Part shown: piece by piece, positions 27,141-36,120 of the stretch
How positions within the stretch are numbered: position 1 is the first letter of the stretch
Layout: the number at the start of each line of letters is the position of its first letter
Assembly (NCBI RefSeq): GCF_021184045.1
Contig: NZ_CP073710.1
Span: 2,242,685-2,306,684, forward strand
Source: Methanococcoides orientis
GTDB lineage: Archaea > Halobacteriota > Methanosarcinia > Methanosarcinales > Methanosarcinaceae
DNA length: 64,000 nucleotides
Direction of reading: 5' to 3'
Program-made: the position numbers and the translations under genes
Notes under the pieces: model-generated
The model's database searches: none
What the model saw: only the letters and a program-made list of their open reading frames with translations
What the model was told of the DNA's origin: nothing

Positions 27141-27756
27141 CTATGAATTTACTTGCAGTGTATAATACATAGAGTCCTACAGGCACCAGTACGGATATAG
27201 CTGCGTTCTTCACGGTCATGTGTCTTGCATGAACAAGTCCGAATATCCAGATGTTAGCACTCCATAATGTGAAAAGGATCCCGACTATCATTGACATTTT
27301 CATGGTGGGGTCATTGAGCATTGCCTGTTCCATAAGTTCCGGGTTCTGCATGTCAAAGTTCTCTAATGAGAATGATGTTGCCATTACTATGATACCTATG
27401 ATACCGCTTGCAATGGATGGGATGAATCCGTAGGCAACAACTTCGAGTACTCGCTTGAACGTTCCTTCTCCGCCCAGGATGGATGAGATCGCATAGAATA
27501 CTCCTGAATAAATGACCCACATAATGATCGCACCGATAAATGCACCGATTCCTCCTGCAATTGCCCCTATGCTTGCAAATGCTGCTGCTTCAGGTGGCAA
27601 TATTTCCATGATCTTCTGCGTCACTATTACGGCGTTTATTGCGCCGAGGACTGCAATGAGAAGTACGATCATAAGCGGGGTTTTCATTTCCACTTCGGTC
27701 TTCATCTTTTCTGCAAAAAAGCCGTTTGGATTTGTAAGAACTTGAGTAAGTGTCAT
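27133..27756 (-). CDS. Yip1-domain membrane protein
   Basis: 207 residues with five hydrophobic segments and the YIP1-type pattern: N-terminal LTNPNGFF, the G-rich second and third helices, and a C-terminal SANIWIFGLVHARHM. It is the first gene of the operon with the S-layer-like protein and the ABC pair. The function of archaeal Yip1 proteins is unknown; a role in membrane stress or export is inferred from position only. Confidence 0.75.
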   Translation of the reverse strand: MTLTQVLTNPNGFFAEKMKTEVEMKTPLMIVLLIAVLGAINAVIVTQKIMEILPPEAAAFASIGAIAGGIGAFIGAIIMWVIYSGVFYAISSILGGEGTFKRVLEVVAYGFIPSIASGIIGIIVMATSFSLENFDMQNPELMEQAMLNDPTMKMSMIVGILFTLWSANIWIFGLVHARHMTVKNAAISVLVPVGLYVLYTASKFIGA

Positions 27757-27815
27757 TCTTTTTTATATACGAACCATTGTATATATTATTGGTGGCTTCG
27801 TTATTTCGACAAGCT

Positions 27816-28139
27816 TCAACTTATATTCTCGAAACACTCTCTGAGCAACCCTGCTGCTTTACTATAATCAAGGTCAGTTATCTCAATTGTTTTTTTTGTG
27901 CTTCTTGCACCTGACCTTATACTGATGCTTGAAGTGTTTATCTTAAAGAAGTCTGCGAGGGTCTCTATAAGCTCATTGTTGGCCTTGCCTTTCTGGGCAG
28001 CGGCTGTAAGTTTTATTTCAATGCGCTCCCGCCATTGGTTGTATCCGCCGGGAAAACAGGACTTTTTTGCGCCAGGTGTCACTTCCAGATCGATTGTTAT
28101 GCTATCCCCTTTATCCTTTAGTGAATTTTCAAAAGACAT
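27816..28139 (-). CDS. DUF167/YggU family protein
   Basis: 107 residues. The family pattern is clear: ITIDLEVTPGAKKSCF, then IEIKLTAAAQKGKANNELIETLADFF, then IRSGARSTKKTIEI. Function is unknown in all domains. The ATG follows AAAGGTCAC. A structured leader or separate RNA with its own promoter lies directly upstream. Confidence 0.88.
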   Translation of the reverse strand: MSFENSLKDKGDSITIDLEVTPGAKKSCFPGGYNQWRERIEIKLTAAAQKGKANNELIETLADFFKINTSSISIRSGARSTKKTIEITDLDYSKAAGLLRECFENIS

Positions 28140-28189
28140 GTCTGTGACCTTTATGTGAATTATATGGGATATGATATGATCGAGAAGAT

Positions 28190-28371
28190 GTCGATAATGC
28201 TGTAGCCCGGCCCACTAACTCCGAAAGATCATCCTATTGGGATCCCCGCTGTCCCTTCCGGTTTCCCTCGTGTCAGGCGTATGTTGCATTATCGTATGTG
28301 CCGCATTGAGGTTGTCTGTACATTCACAGAAAGGCTCTGCCATATTCTCGTGCAAGGACCTTACAATGCGC
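28190..28371 (-). ncRNA. Candidate structured RNA (about 180 nt) or long structured leader of DUF167
   Basis: No protein frame explains this stretch, which is more GC-rich than flanking spacers. Read 5' to 3' on the minus strand it folds into two domains. The first is closed by CGCAUUG/CAAUGCG (28364-28370 with 28302-28308), followed by AGGU/ACCU and a UCUGU/ACAGA hairpin. The second is closed by CGAUAAUGC/GCAUUAUCG (28286-28294 with 28192-28200), then GCCUG/CGGGC, CAC/GUG and CCGGAAG/CUUUCGG. A TATA box lies 20-30 bp upstream of the predicted 5' end. I looked for RNase P, SRP and box C/D features and did not find a match. Confidence 0.5.
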
Positions 28372-28389
28372 CATGGAGTACTATATGGT

Positions 28390-28403
28390 AGTGTAATATA
28401 AAG
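28390..28403 (-). promoter_or_regulatory. TATA box of candidate RNA
   Basis: On the minus strand CTTTATATTACACT. The identical 14-mer stands before lysC at 36121-36134, where it is correctly placed for a promoter. It predicts transcription from about 28371. Confidence 0.55.
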
Positions 28404-28432
28404 ATGACGTACTGTGGTGGCAATAATTCAGT

Positions 28433-28597
28433 ATGGATCCTTTTCCGGGGGTCAGTTTTGCATTGATTGATCCTATTGATCTGTCAGTAGGATCTATGCG
28501 CCTGAATTATGGTCTTGAACTAGTTATCAGAAATGTCAAAGAAAAAATGCCGAATTCGAAAGAGTTGGTGGCAATTTTAAGGAATGATCTCTTCTAA
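28433..28597 (+). CDS. Possible small protein (54 aa)
   Basis: Begins MDPFPGVSFALIDPIDLSVG and ends KELVAILRNDLF. There is no strong ribosome site (GGTGG about 14 nt upstream), and an internal ATG after AGGATC is an alternative start. An inverted repeat GATCCTA/TAGGATC lies inside. No family recognised; it is the only coding candidate in the gap before gdhA. Confidence 0.35.
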   Translation: MDPFPGVSFALIDPIDLSVGSMRLNYGLELVIRNVKEKMPNSKELVAILRNDLF

Positions 28598-28837
28598 TAT
28601 CTCTCTCTTCTTCTCGTTTTCATATCTTATTTTAATTAATTGGAAGGTAATTCAGAACCGAAGCAATTATATACTTCATATCGGTAATAGCTAGCCTAGT
28701 CATCACACTGGTGATAACATCTTTATAACTACCAATGAGATGATCACAATAAAGTGTTAACAAAAAAGGCTATATAATTTCCATGGCTTTTTTAAAAAAT
28801 AGAATTAATATCTAAAATTAAATGCGAGGTAAATCAC

Positions 28838-30088
28838 ATGGCAGAACAGAACCCATTTGAAAATGCAAGAAAGCAGTTACAGAAATGCGCAGACATCATG
28901 GAGCTCGATGAAGGTATCCACGAGATCCTCAGAAACCCAATGAGGGAAATGCACGTATCCCTTCCTATCCGCATGGACGATGGTTCCATCAAGGTATTCC
29001 AGGGATTCAGGGTACAGTACAACGATGCAAAGGGTCCAACCAAAGGTGGTATTCGCTTCCACCCAGAAGAGACCGTTGACACAGTCAAGGCACTTGCAGC
29101 ATGGATGACCTGGAAATGTGCAGTAATGGACATCCCTCTCGGTGGAGGTAAGGGTGGAGTTATCTGCAACCCTAAGGAAATGTCCGCTGGTGAACTCGAG
29201 CGCCTTTCAAGAAAGTTCATTTCAAGCATCTCAATGATCGTAGGTCCTGACAAGGATGTACCTGCACCTGATGTCTACACCAACCCACAGATGATGGCAT
29301 GGATGATGGACGAGTTCTCCAAGTTCGCCGGTAAGAACCAGGCTGGTGTCATCACCGGTAAGCCACTCAGCATTGGTGGTTCACTCGGTCGTGGCGACGC
29401 AACAGCTCGTGGTGGTCTCTACGCAGTCCGTGAAGCAGCAAAAGAGATCGGTCTCGACCTCAAGGACGCAACAGTAGCAATCCAGGGATATGGTAACGCA
29501 GGTTACTTCGCTGGTACTCTCTGTGAAGAGCTCTTCGGATGCAAGGTCGTTGCTGTCAGTGACAGCAGGGGCGGTGTCGTGAACATGGATGGTCTCAGCG
29601 CACAGGCAGCACAGGACCACAAGATGGAAACCGGTTCAGTTGTCGGCCTCGCAGGAACAGAACCAATCTCCAACGAAGACCTCCTTGAGCTTGATGTCGA
29701 TGTACTTATTCCAGCAGCTCTTGAGCACGTCATCACACACGAGAACGCAGACAATATCAAGGCAAAGATCATCGCAGAACTTGCAAACGGTCCAACAACA
29801 CCTGAAGCAGATGAGATCCTCTTCAAGAAAGGTATACACATGATCCCTGACTTCCTCTGTAACGGTGGTGGAGTTACTGTGTCCTACTTCGAAATGGTCC
29901 AGAACTTCTACATGTACCGCTGGAGCGAAGAGCGTGTCCACAACCGTCTCGATGCTAAGATGACAAACGCATACCACGCTGTCCTCGAGGCATCCAAGGA
30001 ATACAACATCGAGATGAGAACCGCTGCATACGTTGTCGCTATCAACCGTGTTGTTGAAGCAATGTCAGACCGTGGATGGTTGTACTAA
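28838..30088 (+). CDS. gdhA: Glutamate dehydrogenase (Glu/Leu/Phe/Val family)
   Basis: 416 residues. The substrate Lys region [11 protein letters not shown] is near residue 100, [15 protein letters not shown] follows, and the nucleotide fold starts [16 protein letters not shown] near residue 215. It interconverts 2-oxoglutarate plus ammonium and glutamate with NAD(P)H. Very codon-biased sequence suggests high expression. Ribosome site GCGAGGTAAATCAC before the ATG. Next to the F420H2:NADP oxidoreductase and glutamine synthetase genes. Confidence 0.95.
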   Translation: MAEQNPFENARKQLQKCADIMELDEGIHEILRNPMREMHVSLPIRMDDGSIKVFQGFRVQYNDAKGPTKGGIRFHPEETVDTVKALAAWMTWKCAVMDIPLGGGKGGVICNPKEMSAGELERLSRKFISSISMIVGPDKDVPAPDVYTNPQMMAWMMDEFSKFAGKNQAGVITGKPLSIGGSLGRGDATARGGLYAVREAAKEIGLDLKDATVAIQGYGNAGYFAGTLCEELFGCKVVAVSDSRGGVVNMDGLSAQAAQDHKMETGSVVGLAGTEPISNEDLLELDVDVLIPAALEHVITHENADNIKAKIIAELANGPTTPEADEILFKKGIHMIPDFLCNGGGVTVSYFEMVQNFYMYRWSEERVHNRLDAKMTNAYHAVLEASKEYNIEMRTAAYVVAINRVVEAMSDRGWLY

Positions 30089-30127
30089 GCATTGCTTAAG
30101 AATTCAAAAATACCTTTTGGGTCTTGA

Positions 30128-30155
30128 AGAGATGGGTTTTTCCCCTCTCTTTTTG
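30128..30155 (+). terminator. Terminator of gdhA
   Basis: AGAGA/TCTCT plus GGG/CCC stem (one T-C mismatch) around a T-rich loop, followed by a T-run. Confidence 0.6.
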
Positions 30156-30218
30156 CCCGTATTGCTTTTCTACTCGTCAAAACAGATATAACTAACTTGG
30201 AAGATTAATGGGATTGTT

Positions 30219-30947
30219 ATGAAGATCGCAATACTTGGTGGAACTGGTAATATTGGTAAAGGATTTGCTTTACGCTGGGGTCCGAAACATGATGTGGTAA
30301 TAGGCTCCAGAAGTGCAGAAAAAGCCATGGACGTTGCAGCTGAATATACTCAGGTCCTGCGTGATAGGGGTATTGATGCAACTGTCGAGGGAACGGACAA
30401 TAAGTCCGCAGCAGAGGGTGCAGATATTATTCTCTTTGCAATACGCTATGAGCAGGTGCCATCTGTCATTGAGCTGATTACTCCTGTCCTGAAAGATCAG
30501 ATCGTAGTTTCCGTGGTGGTTCCTATGGAGAAGGACCGCTGTTACATCCGGCAGGATGATCATAGCAATAGTCCTGTGACCATTAATGCTAAGGATTCAG
30601 AATACAATGCTGATTATTTCTGTTATACAACTCCTGCTGCAGGTAGTGCCGCCGAGGAAATGGTGCGTCTCTTGCCACAAAACATTGAGCTGGTATCAGC
30701 TTTCCATAATGTTCCTGCAAAGAAGCTTGCAGATCTTGACCTTGAACTGGATTATGATATCGCAGTCTGTGGAAACTGCATGCACTCCAAGAAAATAGTC
30801 TTCGATCTTGTAAGAGAGATCCCAAATATGCGTCCTCTAGATATTGGTCCGATTGAGACCTCAGGTATGGTGGAGTCACTGACACCTCTGGTGATAAACA
30901 TTGCCATACGCAACAAGATGCATGATGTGGGCATTCGCTTTGTTTAA
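30219..30947 (+). CDS. npdG: F420H2:NADP oxidoreductase
   Basis: 242 residues. The N-terminal ILGGTGNIGKGFALRW is the NADP-binding Rossmann motif, with GSRSAEKA after the second strand. The later SAFHNVPAKKLADL and CGNCMHSKK segments are typical of the Fno/NpdG family. The enzyme moves hydride between coenzyme F420 and NADP, making NADPH for biosynthesis from methanogenic reductant. Position between gdhA and glnA suggests NADPH supply to glutamate formation. Confidence 0.93.
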   Translation: MKIAILGGTGNIGKGFALRWGPKHDVVIGSRSAEKAMDVAAEYTQVLRDRGIDATVEGTDNKSAAEGADIILFAIRYEQVPSVIELITPVLKDQIVVSVVVPMEKDRCYIRQDDHSNSPVTINAKDSEYNADYFCYTTPAAGSAAEEMVRLLPQNIELVSAFHNVPAKKLADLDLELDYDIAVCGNCMHSKKIVFDLVREIPNMRPLDIGPIETSGMVESLTPLVINIAIRNKMHDVGIRFV

Positions 30948-31150
30948 ATAGATCATAACAGGGGTTAGGCGTAAAAGTTGATGGTTTTTACCAGTGACTA
31001 TATATCCTACTCCTGTCAATTATAGATTGGCTTCTGATAAGGGAAACTGAAAGATTCCGTCCGTCAAAATAATTGGATTTCAAGAAATATCCCCTCAAAC
31101 AGGGATCTCCAGTTCCCTTCATTTACCTTATCCTTTTACAGACTAATTTT

Positions 31151-31194
31151 CAAAGGATCTATCCATTTTTATATCAAAGGAATATCCATTTTTA
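31151..31194 (+). promoter_or_regulatory. Two direct repeats upstream of glnA
   Basis: CAAAGGATCTATCCATTTTTA (31151-31171) recurs as CAAAGGAATATCCATTTTTA (31175-31194), 24 bp apart. Each contains a small dyad (GGATCTATCC, GGAATATCC). They stand about 45-90 bp before the TATA box, a position for an activator or a repressor. Confidence 0.5.
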
Positions 31195-31237
31195 CCAAAA
31201 ACATGATATATGAAAGGTAGGTTTTAAACAATAATAT

Positions 31238-31249
31238 CCTATATATCTG
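31238..31249 (+). promoter_or_regulatory. TATA box of glnA
   Basis: CCTATATATCTG about 45 bp before ATG 31294; expected leader about 25 nt. The rest of the gap 30948-31150 shows nothing recognisable. Confidence 0.55.
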
Positions 31250-31293
31250 TAAAGCAATTAGGCACAAATCAATCCATTGATGTGGGCGATTCA

Positions 31294-32622
31294 ATGAATA
31301 TTAATACCAAAGAAGATGTACTCAAGGCCATTGAGGCAAACAATGTTAAGTTTATCAGGTTGCAGTTCACGGACATCCAGGGTGTCGTGAAAGACGTTGA
31401 GATCCCGGTGACACAGGTAGAAAAAGCTCTTGGTTCGGGAATCTCCTTTGACGGCTCTTCTGTTGAAGGCTTTGTCCGTATCAATGAATCGGATATGGTC
31501 CTGAAACCCGATGTCTCCTCATTCGCAATACTTCCATGGAACCAGGACAAGGGCGTTGTTGCAAGGATGGTGTGTGATGTCTATCTGCCTGATGGAACTC
31601 CCTTTGCAGGAGATCCCAGATATGTCCTCAAGAAAGTTATGAAAGAAGCTGAGGATATGGGCTTTACACTTAATGTAGGTCCTGAGCTTGAATTCTTCCT
31701 CTTCGAGAAGGAGAATGGCAAAGCAACCACAATACCTCATGATTTCGGCAGGTACTTCGAGTTTGCACCTGCTGACCTTGCAGAGGATGTACGCCGTGAT
31801 ATCGTACTGACGCTCCTGGATCTTGGATTTGATATCGAGGCATCTCACCACGAGGTCGCTTTCGGTCAGCATGAGATCGATTTCAAGTATGGCGGTGCAC
31901 TTTCCACTGCTGATGATGTAATGACCTTCAAGTATGTTACCCGTACTATTGCAAAGCTCAATGGATTACATGCAACGTTCATGCCAAAGCCTATCTTTGG
32001 TGAGAACGGTTCCGGTATGCACGTGAACATTTCCCTCTCAAAGAATGGGGAAAATGCGTTCTACGATCCTGAGGGTGACATGCAGATCAGCGACGAAGCA
32101 CGCTACTTCATTGGCGGACTTCTCAAACACGTCAAGGCTATTACAGCTATCTGCAATCCACTTGTCAACTCATACAAACGTCTCGTACCAGGATATGAGG
32201 CTCCAGTATACATTGCATGGTCCGGTGCCAACAGAAGCTCACTTATCCGTATCCCTGCTGCAAGAGGCAAGGGTACACGTGTGGAGCTTAGAAGCCCTGA
32301 TCCATCCTGTAATCCATACCTTACTTTCGCTGCTATCCTTGCAGCAGGTCTGGACGGTATCAGGAACAAGATCGATCCTGGGGAGAACAGGGAAGAGAAT
32401 ATCTTCGAGCTTTCTGAAAAGGGCTTAAGTGACCTTGGTATTGAGACACTTCCGCCAACCCTGAAGGATTCTGCAAATTATCTTGCTGAGAACGATCTGC
32501 TTCGTGACGCTCTTGGTGAGCACGTCCACGAGAACGTCCTAAGGCTTGCAAGGGCTGACTGGGATGCATATCGTATTCAGGTACACGACTGGGAGGTCGA
32601 AAGATATCTTAACACTATATGA
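31294..32622 (+). CDS. glnA: Glutamine synthetase, type I
   Basis: 442 residues from ATG 31294 (GTG 31282 is possible). Beta-grasp N-terminus with FIRLQFTDIQGVVKDVEIP and FDGSSVEGF, metal and ATP residues in GPELEFFLF, GSGMHVNIS, and NRSSLIRIPAARGKGTRVE-type motifs. No adenylylation-site motif is evident, fitting archaeal GSI-alpha. It makes glutamine from glutamate and ammonium. The two repeats upstream suggest nitrogen control. Confidence 0.95.
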   Translation: MNINTKEDVLKAIEANNVKFIRLQFTDIQGVVKDVEIPVTQVEKALGSGISFDGSSVEGFVRINESDMVLKPDVSSFAILPWNQDKGVVARMVCDVYLPDGTPFAGDPRYVLKKVMKEAEDMGFTLNVGPELEFFLFEKENGKATTIPHDFGRYFEFAPADLAEDVRRDIVLTLLDLGFDIEASHHEVAFGQHEIDFKYGGALSTADDVMTFKYVTRTIAKLNGLHATFMPKPIFGENGSGMHVNISLSKNGENAFYDPEGDMQISDEARYFIGGLLKHVKAITAICNPLVNSYKRLVPGYEAPVYIAWSGANRSSLIRIPAARGKGTRVELRSPDPSCNPYLTFAAILAAGLDGIRNKIDPGENREENIFELSEKGLSDLGIETLPPTLKDSANYLAENDLLRDALGEHVHENVLRLARADWDAYRIQVHDWEVERYLNTI

Positions 32623-32657
32623 GAGTACTTTAACTCTCATTTTCTCTTCTTTTTTTT
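32621..32657 (+). terminator. Terminator of glnA
   Basis: Stem GAGAGT/ACTCTC starts within the stop codon; loop ACTTTA; a T-run of eight at 32650-32657. Confidence 0.65.
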
Positions 32658-32788
32658 GTGTTCATTTCTTTTGCTGTTGCTTTTTCAATTTATGGCCTGG
32701 ATATTTATTGCAGTATCATGGGTAATTGATATTTATTACACTCAAGCGGGCAGGAAAATTTAAGAGTCTTTAATGTTTAGTTCCTCTC

Positions 32789-33355
32789 ATGACAGATGTG
32801 ATGCTGATCTGGGATAATCCATTGCTTTTTGAAAAACTGTTTGAAGAAAATGGCCTGAAATGTCAGCGTGTTCTTTCTACGGCCATAGGTACTCCTTTTC
32901 TTCCTGGATGTAAATGCGTCATCGTCCCGACAGGGTTTGCTAATTCAGCATATACAAAGATACTTTCGGGAATTGAAAGGAACAGCAAGGCATTTGAGAA
33001 GTTCGTAAGTGCCGGTGGTTCACTCGTTGTCTTTGGAGCACTTGTCACAAAATATAATCACAGCTGGTTACCGATGCAGCTTACATACATAGAAAAACAC
33101 GGGGAAACACATCTTCACAGAGTGGATGAGCATGAAGCACAGTGCATAGTCGAGGACCCTGGTCAGATGGTGGAGTGTGATGGTTACTTCTCTGAAACAG
33201 ACGGTGATGTCATCTTAAAGAATGACGATGACCAGGCTGTAATGGTGATAAAAAAAGTAGGGGATGGGATGATAATTGCCACTTCAGTTCACGAGTTCCC
33301 TTCCCCGGGTTTTCTTGGTTGCGTCATGGAAAATGCAAGAAGATCAAAGATCTGA
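32789..33355 (+). CDS. Conserved hypothetical protein, glutamine-amidotransferase-like fold
   Basis: 188 residues. Alternating strands and helices such as VMLIWDNPLLFEKLF, KCVIVPTGFANSAY and FVSAGGSLVVFGALV resemble class I glutamine-amidotransferase-like (ThuA/BPL-N) domains, but no catalytic Cys-His pair in a GxCxG context is seen. The last strand is GMIIATSVHEFPSPGFLG. Soluble. The gene is convergent with the next operon, and function is unknown. Confidence 0.55.
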   Translation: MTDVMLIWDNPLLFEKLFEENGLKCQRVLSTAIGTPFLPGCKCVIVPTGFANSAYTKILSGIERNSKAFEKFVSAGGSLVVFGALVTKYNHSWLPMQLTYIEKHGETHLHRVDEHEAQCIVEDPGQMVECDGYFSETDGDVILKNDDDQAVMVIKKVGDGMIIATSVHEFPSPGFLGCVMENARRSKI

Positions 33356-33634
33356 TCATTTCATTTCATTGCGTATCTTTTCGATCTCGTCCTGTGCATC
33401 CGGAATTCTCAGGATGAAAAGACCGCTGCAGGGTTTTATGAACTGGAATATGAGATCATTTCCTTTGATCCCTATGGGAATGGAATCTCCGCCGCGGAGA
33501 AGCACTCCTCTTATCTTGTAACCACCTTTAACGTGATAGACCTCATCACATTCTTTTTTGACAAAGTCCTCACATTGCTGTGGCGTTGCTCCTTTCAGGA
33601 GTATTTCATAGGGTATGTCGTTGATGCATGCCAT
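33356..33634 (-). CDS. Conserved hypothetical protein (92 aa)
   Basis: Starts MACINDIPYEILLKGATPQQ and has a compact alpha/beta pattern; EDFVKKECDEVYHVKGGYKI and GLFILRIPDAQDEIEKI are its best-ordered parts. It starts 1 nt after the purM stop, so it is the third gene of the lysC-purM unit. I do not recognise the family. Confidence 0.6.
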   Translation of the reverse strand: MACINDIPYEILLKGATPQQCEDFVKKECDEVYHVKGGYKIRGVLLRGGDSIPIGIKGNDLIFQFIKPCSGLFILRIPDAQDEIEKIRNEMK

Positions 33635-33635
33635 G

Positions 33636-34637
33636 TTATACTATCTCGAGGTCACCAACACGAATTCCGCTTTCGACGATCTTTCCGACGATCTTTCCGC
33701 CTGTCATCTCTGCAGCCTTCTTAGCGTCAGCTTCCGGAAGAACTATCAAAAAGCCCATTCCCATGTTGAAAGTGCGATACATCTCGAGATCATCCACATT
33801 ACCTTCTTCCTGGAGGAACTTGAAGATATCATTTGGCTCGATAGGATCTGTAAAATCAAATCCAAGATCGGTAACCCTTTTAAGCTTCAGGAGTCCGCTT
33901 CCGGTAATATGTGCAAGTCCGTGGACGTCACATTCTTTTATTACATCGAGGACTTCCATGTAAATGCGGGTTGGTATCAGTAGTTCGTCACCAATGGTGG
34001 TCTCAGGGTTGTATGGGAACTTGTCGTGATATGAGTGTTCTGACTGGTCGACTATATTCCTTACAAGGGTGTAGCCATTACTGTGAACACCGCTACTTGG
34101 AATTCCTACAAGGACATCACCAAGCTGCACTTTTTCACCGGTTATTATCTCATCCTTCTTTACCATTCCAAGGCAGGTTCCTGCAAGGTCAAAGCCATTT
34201 ATGATCTCCGGGAGGGTTGCTGTTTCCCCGCCGACGATTGTCATCTTTGATATTTCTGCACCCCGGGTGAGTCCTTCACCGATCTGGCGTGCGAATTCAT
34301 CAGTATGCTCTTCAAGTGCAAGGTAATCCACAAAACTGATCGGTTCTGCACCGATGGCCAGAAGGTCGTTCACGTTCATGGCGATACAGTCAATACCAAC
34401 TGTGTTCCAGCGCTTCATTTCATTTGCAATGAGCACCTTTGAACCGACGCCGTCAGTTGCCATTGCCAATGCATATTCTCCGAACTCGATGAGTCCTGCA
34501 TAGTGGCCAATATCAGTGAGCGGAGCACCAAGACCCTCGCGTCTGTATGTCATTCCACTTGTCAGTGCTTTGATGGTGGATTCCTCTTTCTCGATATCCA
34601 CTCCGGAATCTGCGTATGTAAGATGTTTATCACTCAA
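33636..34637 (-). CDS. purM: Phosphoribosylformylglycinamidine cyclo-ligase (AIR synthetase)
   Basis: 333 residues. YADSGVDIEKEESTI, ATDGVGSKVLIA, NVNDLLAIGAEPISFVDY and GIPSSGVHSNGYTLVR are all PurM motifs. It closes the imidazole ring of AIR in purine synthesis with ATP. The start is TTG at 34637, 8 nt after a perfect AAAGGAGG; a longer in-frame extension lies within lysC and is not homologous. Downstream of lysC by 16 bp, an unusual pairing of pathways. Confidence 0.93.
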   Translation of the reverse strand: MSDKHLTYADSGVDIEKEESTIKALTSGMTYRREGLGAPLTDIGHYAGLIEFGEYALAMATDGVGSKVLIANEMKRWNTVGIDCIAMNVNDLLAIGAEPISFVDYLALEEHTDEFARQIGEGLTRGAEISKMTIVGGETATLPEIINGFDLAGTCLGMVKKDEIITGEKVQLGDVLVGIPSSGVHSNGYTLVRNIVDQSEHSYHDKFPYNPETTIGDELLIPTRIYMEVLDVIKECDVHGLAHITGSGLLKLKRVTDLGFDFTDPIEPNDIFKFLQEEGNVDDLEMYRTFNMGMGFLIVLPEADAKKAAEMTGGKIVGKIVESGIRVGDLEIV

Positions 34638-34653
34638 CTTTGAAGGCCTCCTT

Positions 34654-36066
34654 TTATTGTCCGGACGTTTTCTTTGATCCGAGGTCGAATTCCTGATGCA
34701 GTACTCTGACTGCCTCCTCTGCATCCTTTTCACTGATGGCGAAGGAGATGTTGTGCTGGGATGAACCCTGGCTAATCATTATTACGTTGATCTTGCCCTT
34801 TCCAAGGGCTCCGAATACTTTTCCTGCGACGCCTGGTATGCCATCCATTCCGGCACCTACCACAGCGACCACACAGACATCTTTGTCATAGGCCACTTCT
34901 CCGACAACATCTTTGTTGAACTCGGATTTCAATGCTTTTACAGCACTCTTGAGGTGGGCATCATCAACAACAAGGGACATGTTGGCTTCGGATGAGCTCT
35001 GGCTGATCATAATTATGTTGACGCCAGCCTTTGCCAGTGCGGAAAATATCCTTGCTGCTGTACCGATAGCTCCTACCATCCCGGCTCCTGATATGTTTAC
35101 GGCAGCCACATTCCTGATGAGTGTCACTGCTTTTACCACATCTTCCTTTCGGGTCTGATCTGCAACGACAAGTGTGCCTGGATATTCTATGTCAAAGGTA
35201 TTCTTAACACGAACCGGTATGCCATGTTTTATTGCAGGCTCGATAGCACGTGGATGAAGTACCTTGGCGCCGAAATATGACATCTCCATTGCTTCGATGT
35301 AAGATATCTGGGGGATGGATGATGCTTCGGGAACGATCTTCGGGTCAGTTGTCATAATGCCGTGTACTTCTTTCCAGAGCCAGATCTCATCTGCCTGGAT
35401 GGCAGCACCTACAATGGATGCCGTAAAGTCAGAACCACCCCGTCCAAGGGTTGTGATGATGCCTTTCTTATCTTCTGCAATGAAACCGGTTATCACGGGG
35501 ATGGAGGTTTCCACACGGGTCGATATATTGTTCTCCACTTGCTCATAGCTTTTTTCAAGTGGCTGGGCATTTCCGTAATCACTTGTTGTGACAATGCCTG
35601 CTTCTCCACCGGTAAACGGCATTGAGTCCGTTCCAAGTGAGCGTATTGCTCCACTGATGATCGGCACTGCCAGGCGTTCTCCGTATGATGAGATGTAATC
35701 AATGGAACGTGGTGTCAACTCACCGAGATAACATATTCCAATAAGTGCTTTTTCAAGTTCATCTATACGGCTGTCGATAGTTTCGATAACATCATCAGCG
35801 ATCCTCTCATCATCAATTGCATAGCCAATAGCATCATAGTGTTTTTTGGCAAGGTCTGTCATGAACTCTTTTATCTGGGAGACCTTTCCTTTTTGTGATG
35901 CTTCAGCTGCGTTGGTGAGCAGTCCGTCAGTAACGCCTCCGAGAGCAGAAGTTATGGCAACTACCTGATCTCCGGCATCTCTGTAACTGATCAAAAGCTG
36001 TGCAACATGACGTATCTTCTTCCCATCAGCAATGGATGTACCGCCAAATTTCATTACATATCTCAT
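34654..36066 (-). CDS. lysC: Aspartate kinase
   Basis: 470 residues from ATG 36066 (MRYVMKFGGTS). The N-terminal kinase domain has KFGGTSIADG, TLGRGGSDFTA and the HPRAIEPAI region; two ACT domains at the C-terminus (VNISGAGMVGAIGTAARIFS and VVAVVGAGMDGIPGVAGKVF) predict feedback control by an amino acid. It phosphorylates aspartate for threonine, methionine and lysine synthesis. Confidence 0.94.
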   Translation of the reverse strand: MRYVMKFGGTSIADGKKIRHVAQLLISYRDAGDQVVAITSALGGVTDGLLTNAAEASQKGKVSQIKEFMTDLAKKHYDAIGYAIDDERIADDVIETIDSRIDELEKALIGICYLGELTPRSIDYISSYGERLAVPIISGAIRSLGTDSMPFTGGEAGIVTTSDYGNAQPLEKSYEQVENNISTRVETSIPVITGFIAEDKKGIITTLGRGGSDFTASIVGAAIQADEIWLWKEVHGIMTTDPKIVPEASSIPQISYIEAMEMSYFGAKVLHPRAIEPAIKHGIPVRVKNTFDIEYPGTLVVADQTRKEDVVKAVTLIRNVAAVNISGAGMVGAIGTAARIFSALAKAGVNIIMISQSSSEANMSLVVDDAHLKSAVKALKSEFNKDVVGEVAYDKDVCVVAVVGAGMDGIPGVAGKVFGALGKGKINVIMISQGSSQHNISFAISEKDAEEAVRVLHQEFDLGSKKTSGQ

Positions 36067-36120
36067 AGTCTGATCACGTTCTGTATTAGGCTTGATTTGG
36101 AATGTGGCTATAAACACGGC

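Noticed and set aside
28190-28371. RNase P RNA, SRP RNA or a MITE with terminal repeats
   Set aside because: Conserved RNase P (GGAAAGTCC/ACAGAA pair) and SRP helix-8 features do not line up; no target-site duplication flanks the 9-bp inverted repeat.
34638-34733. 32-residue N-terminal extension of PurM
   Set aside because: Overlaps lysC; TTG 34637 with AAAGGAGG is a much better start.
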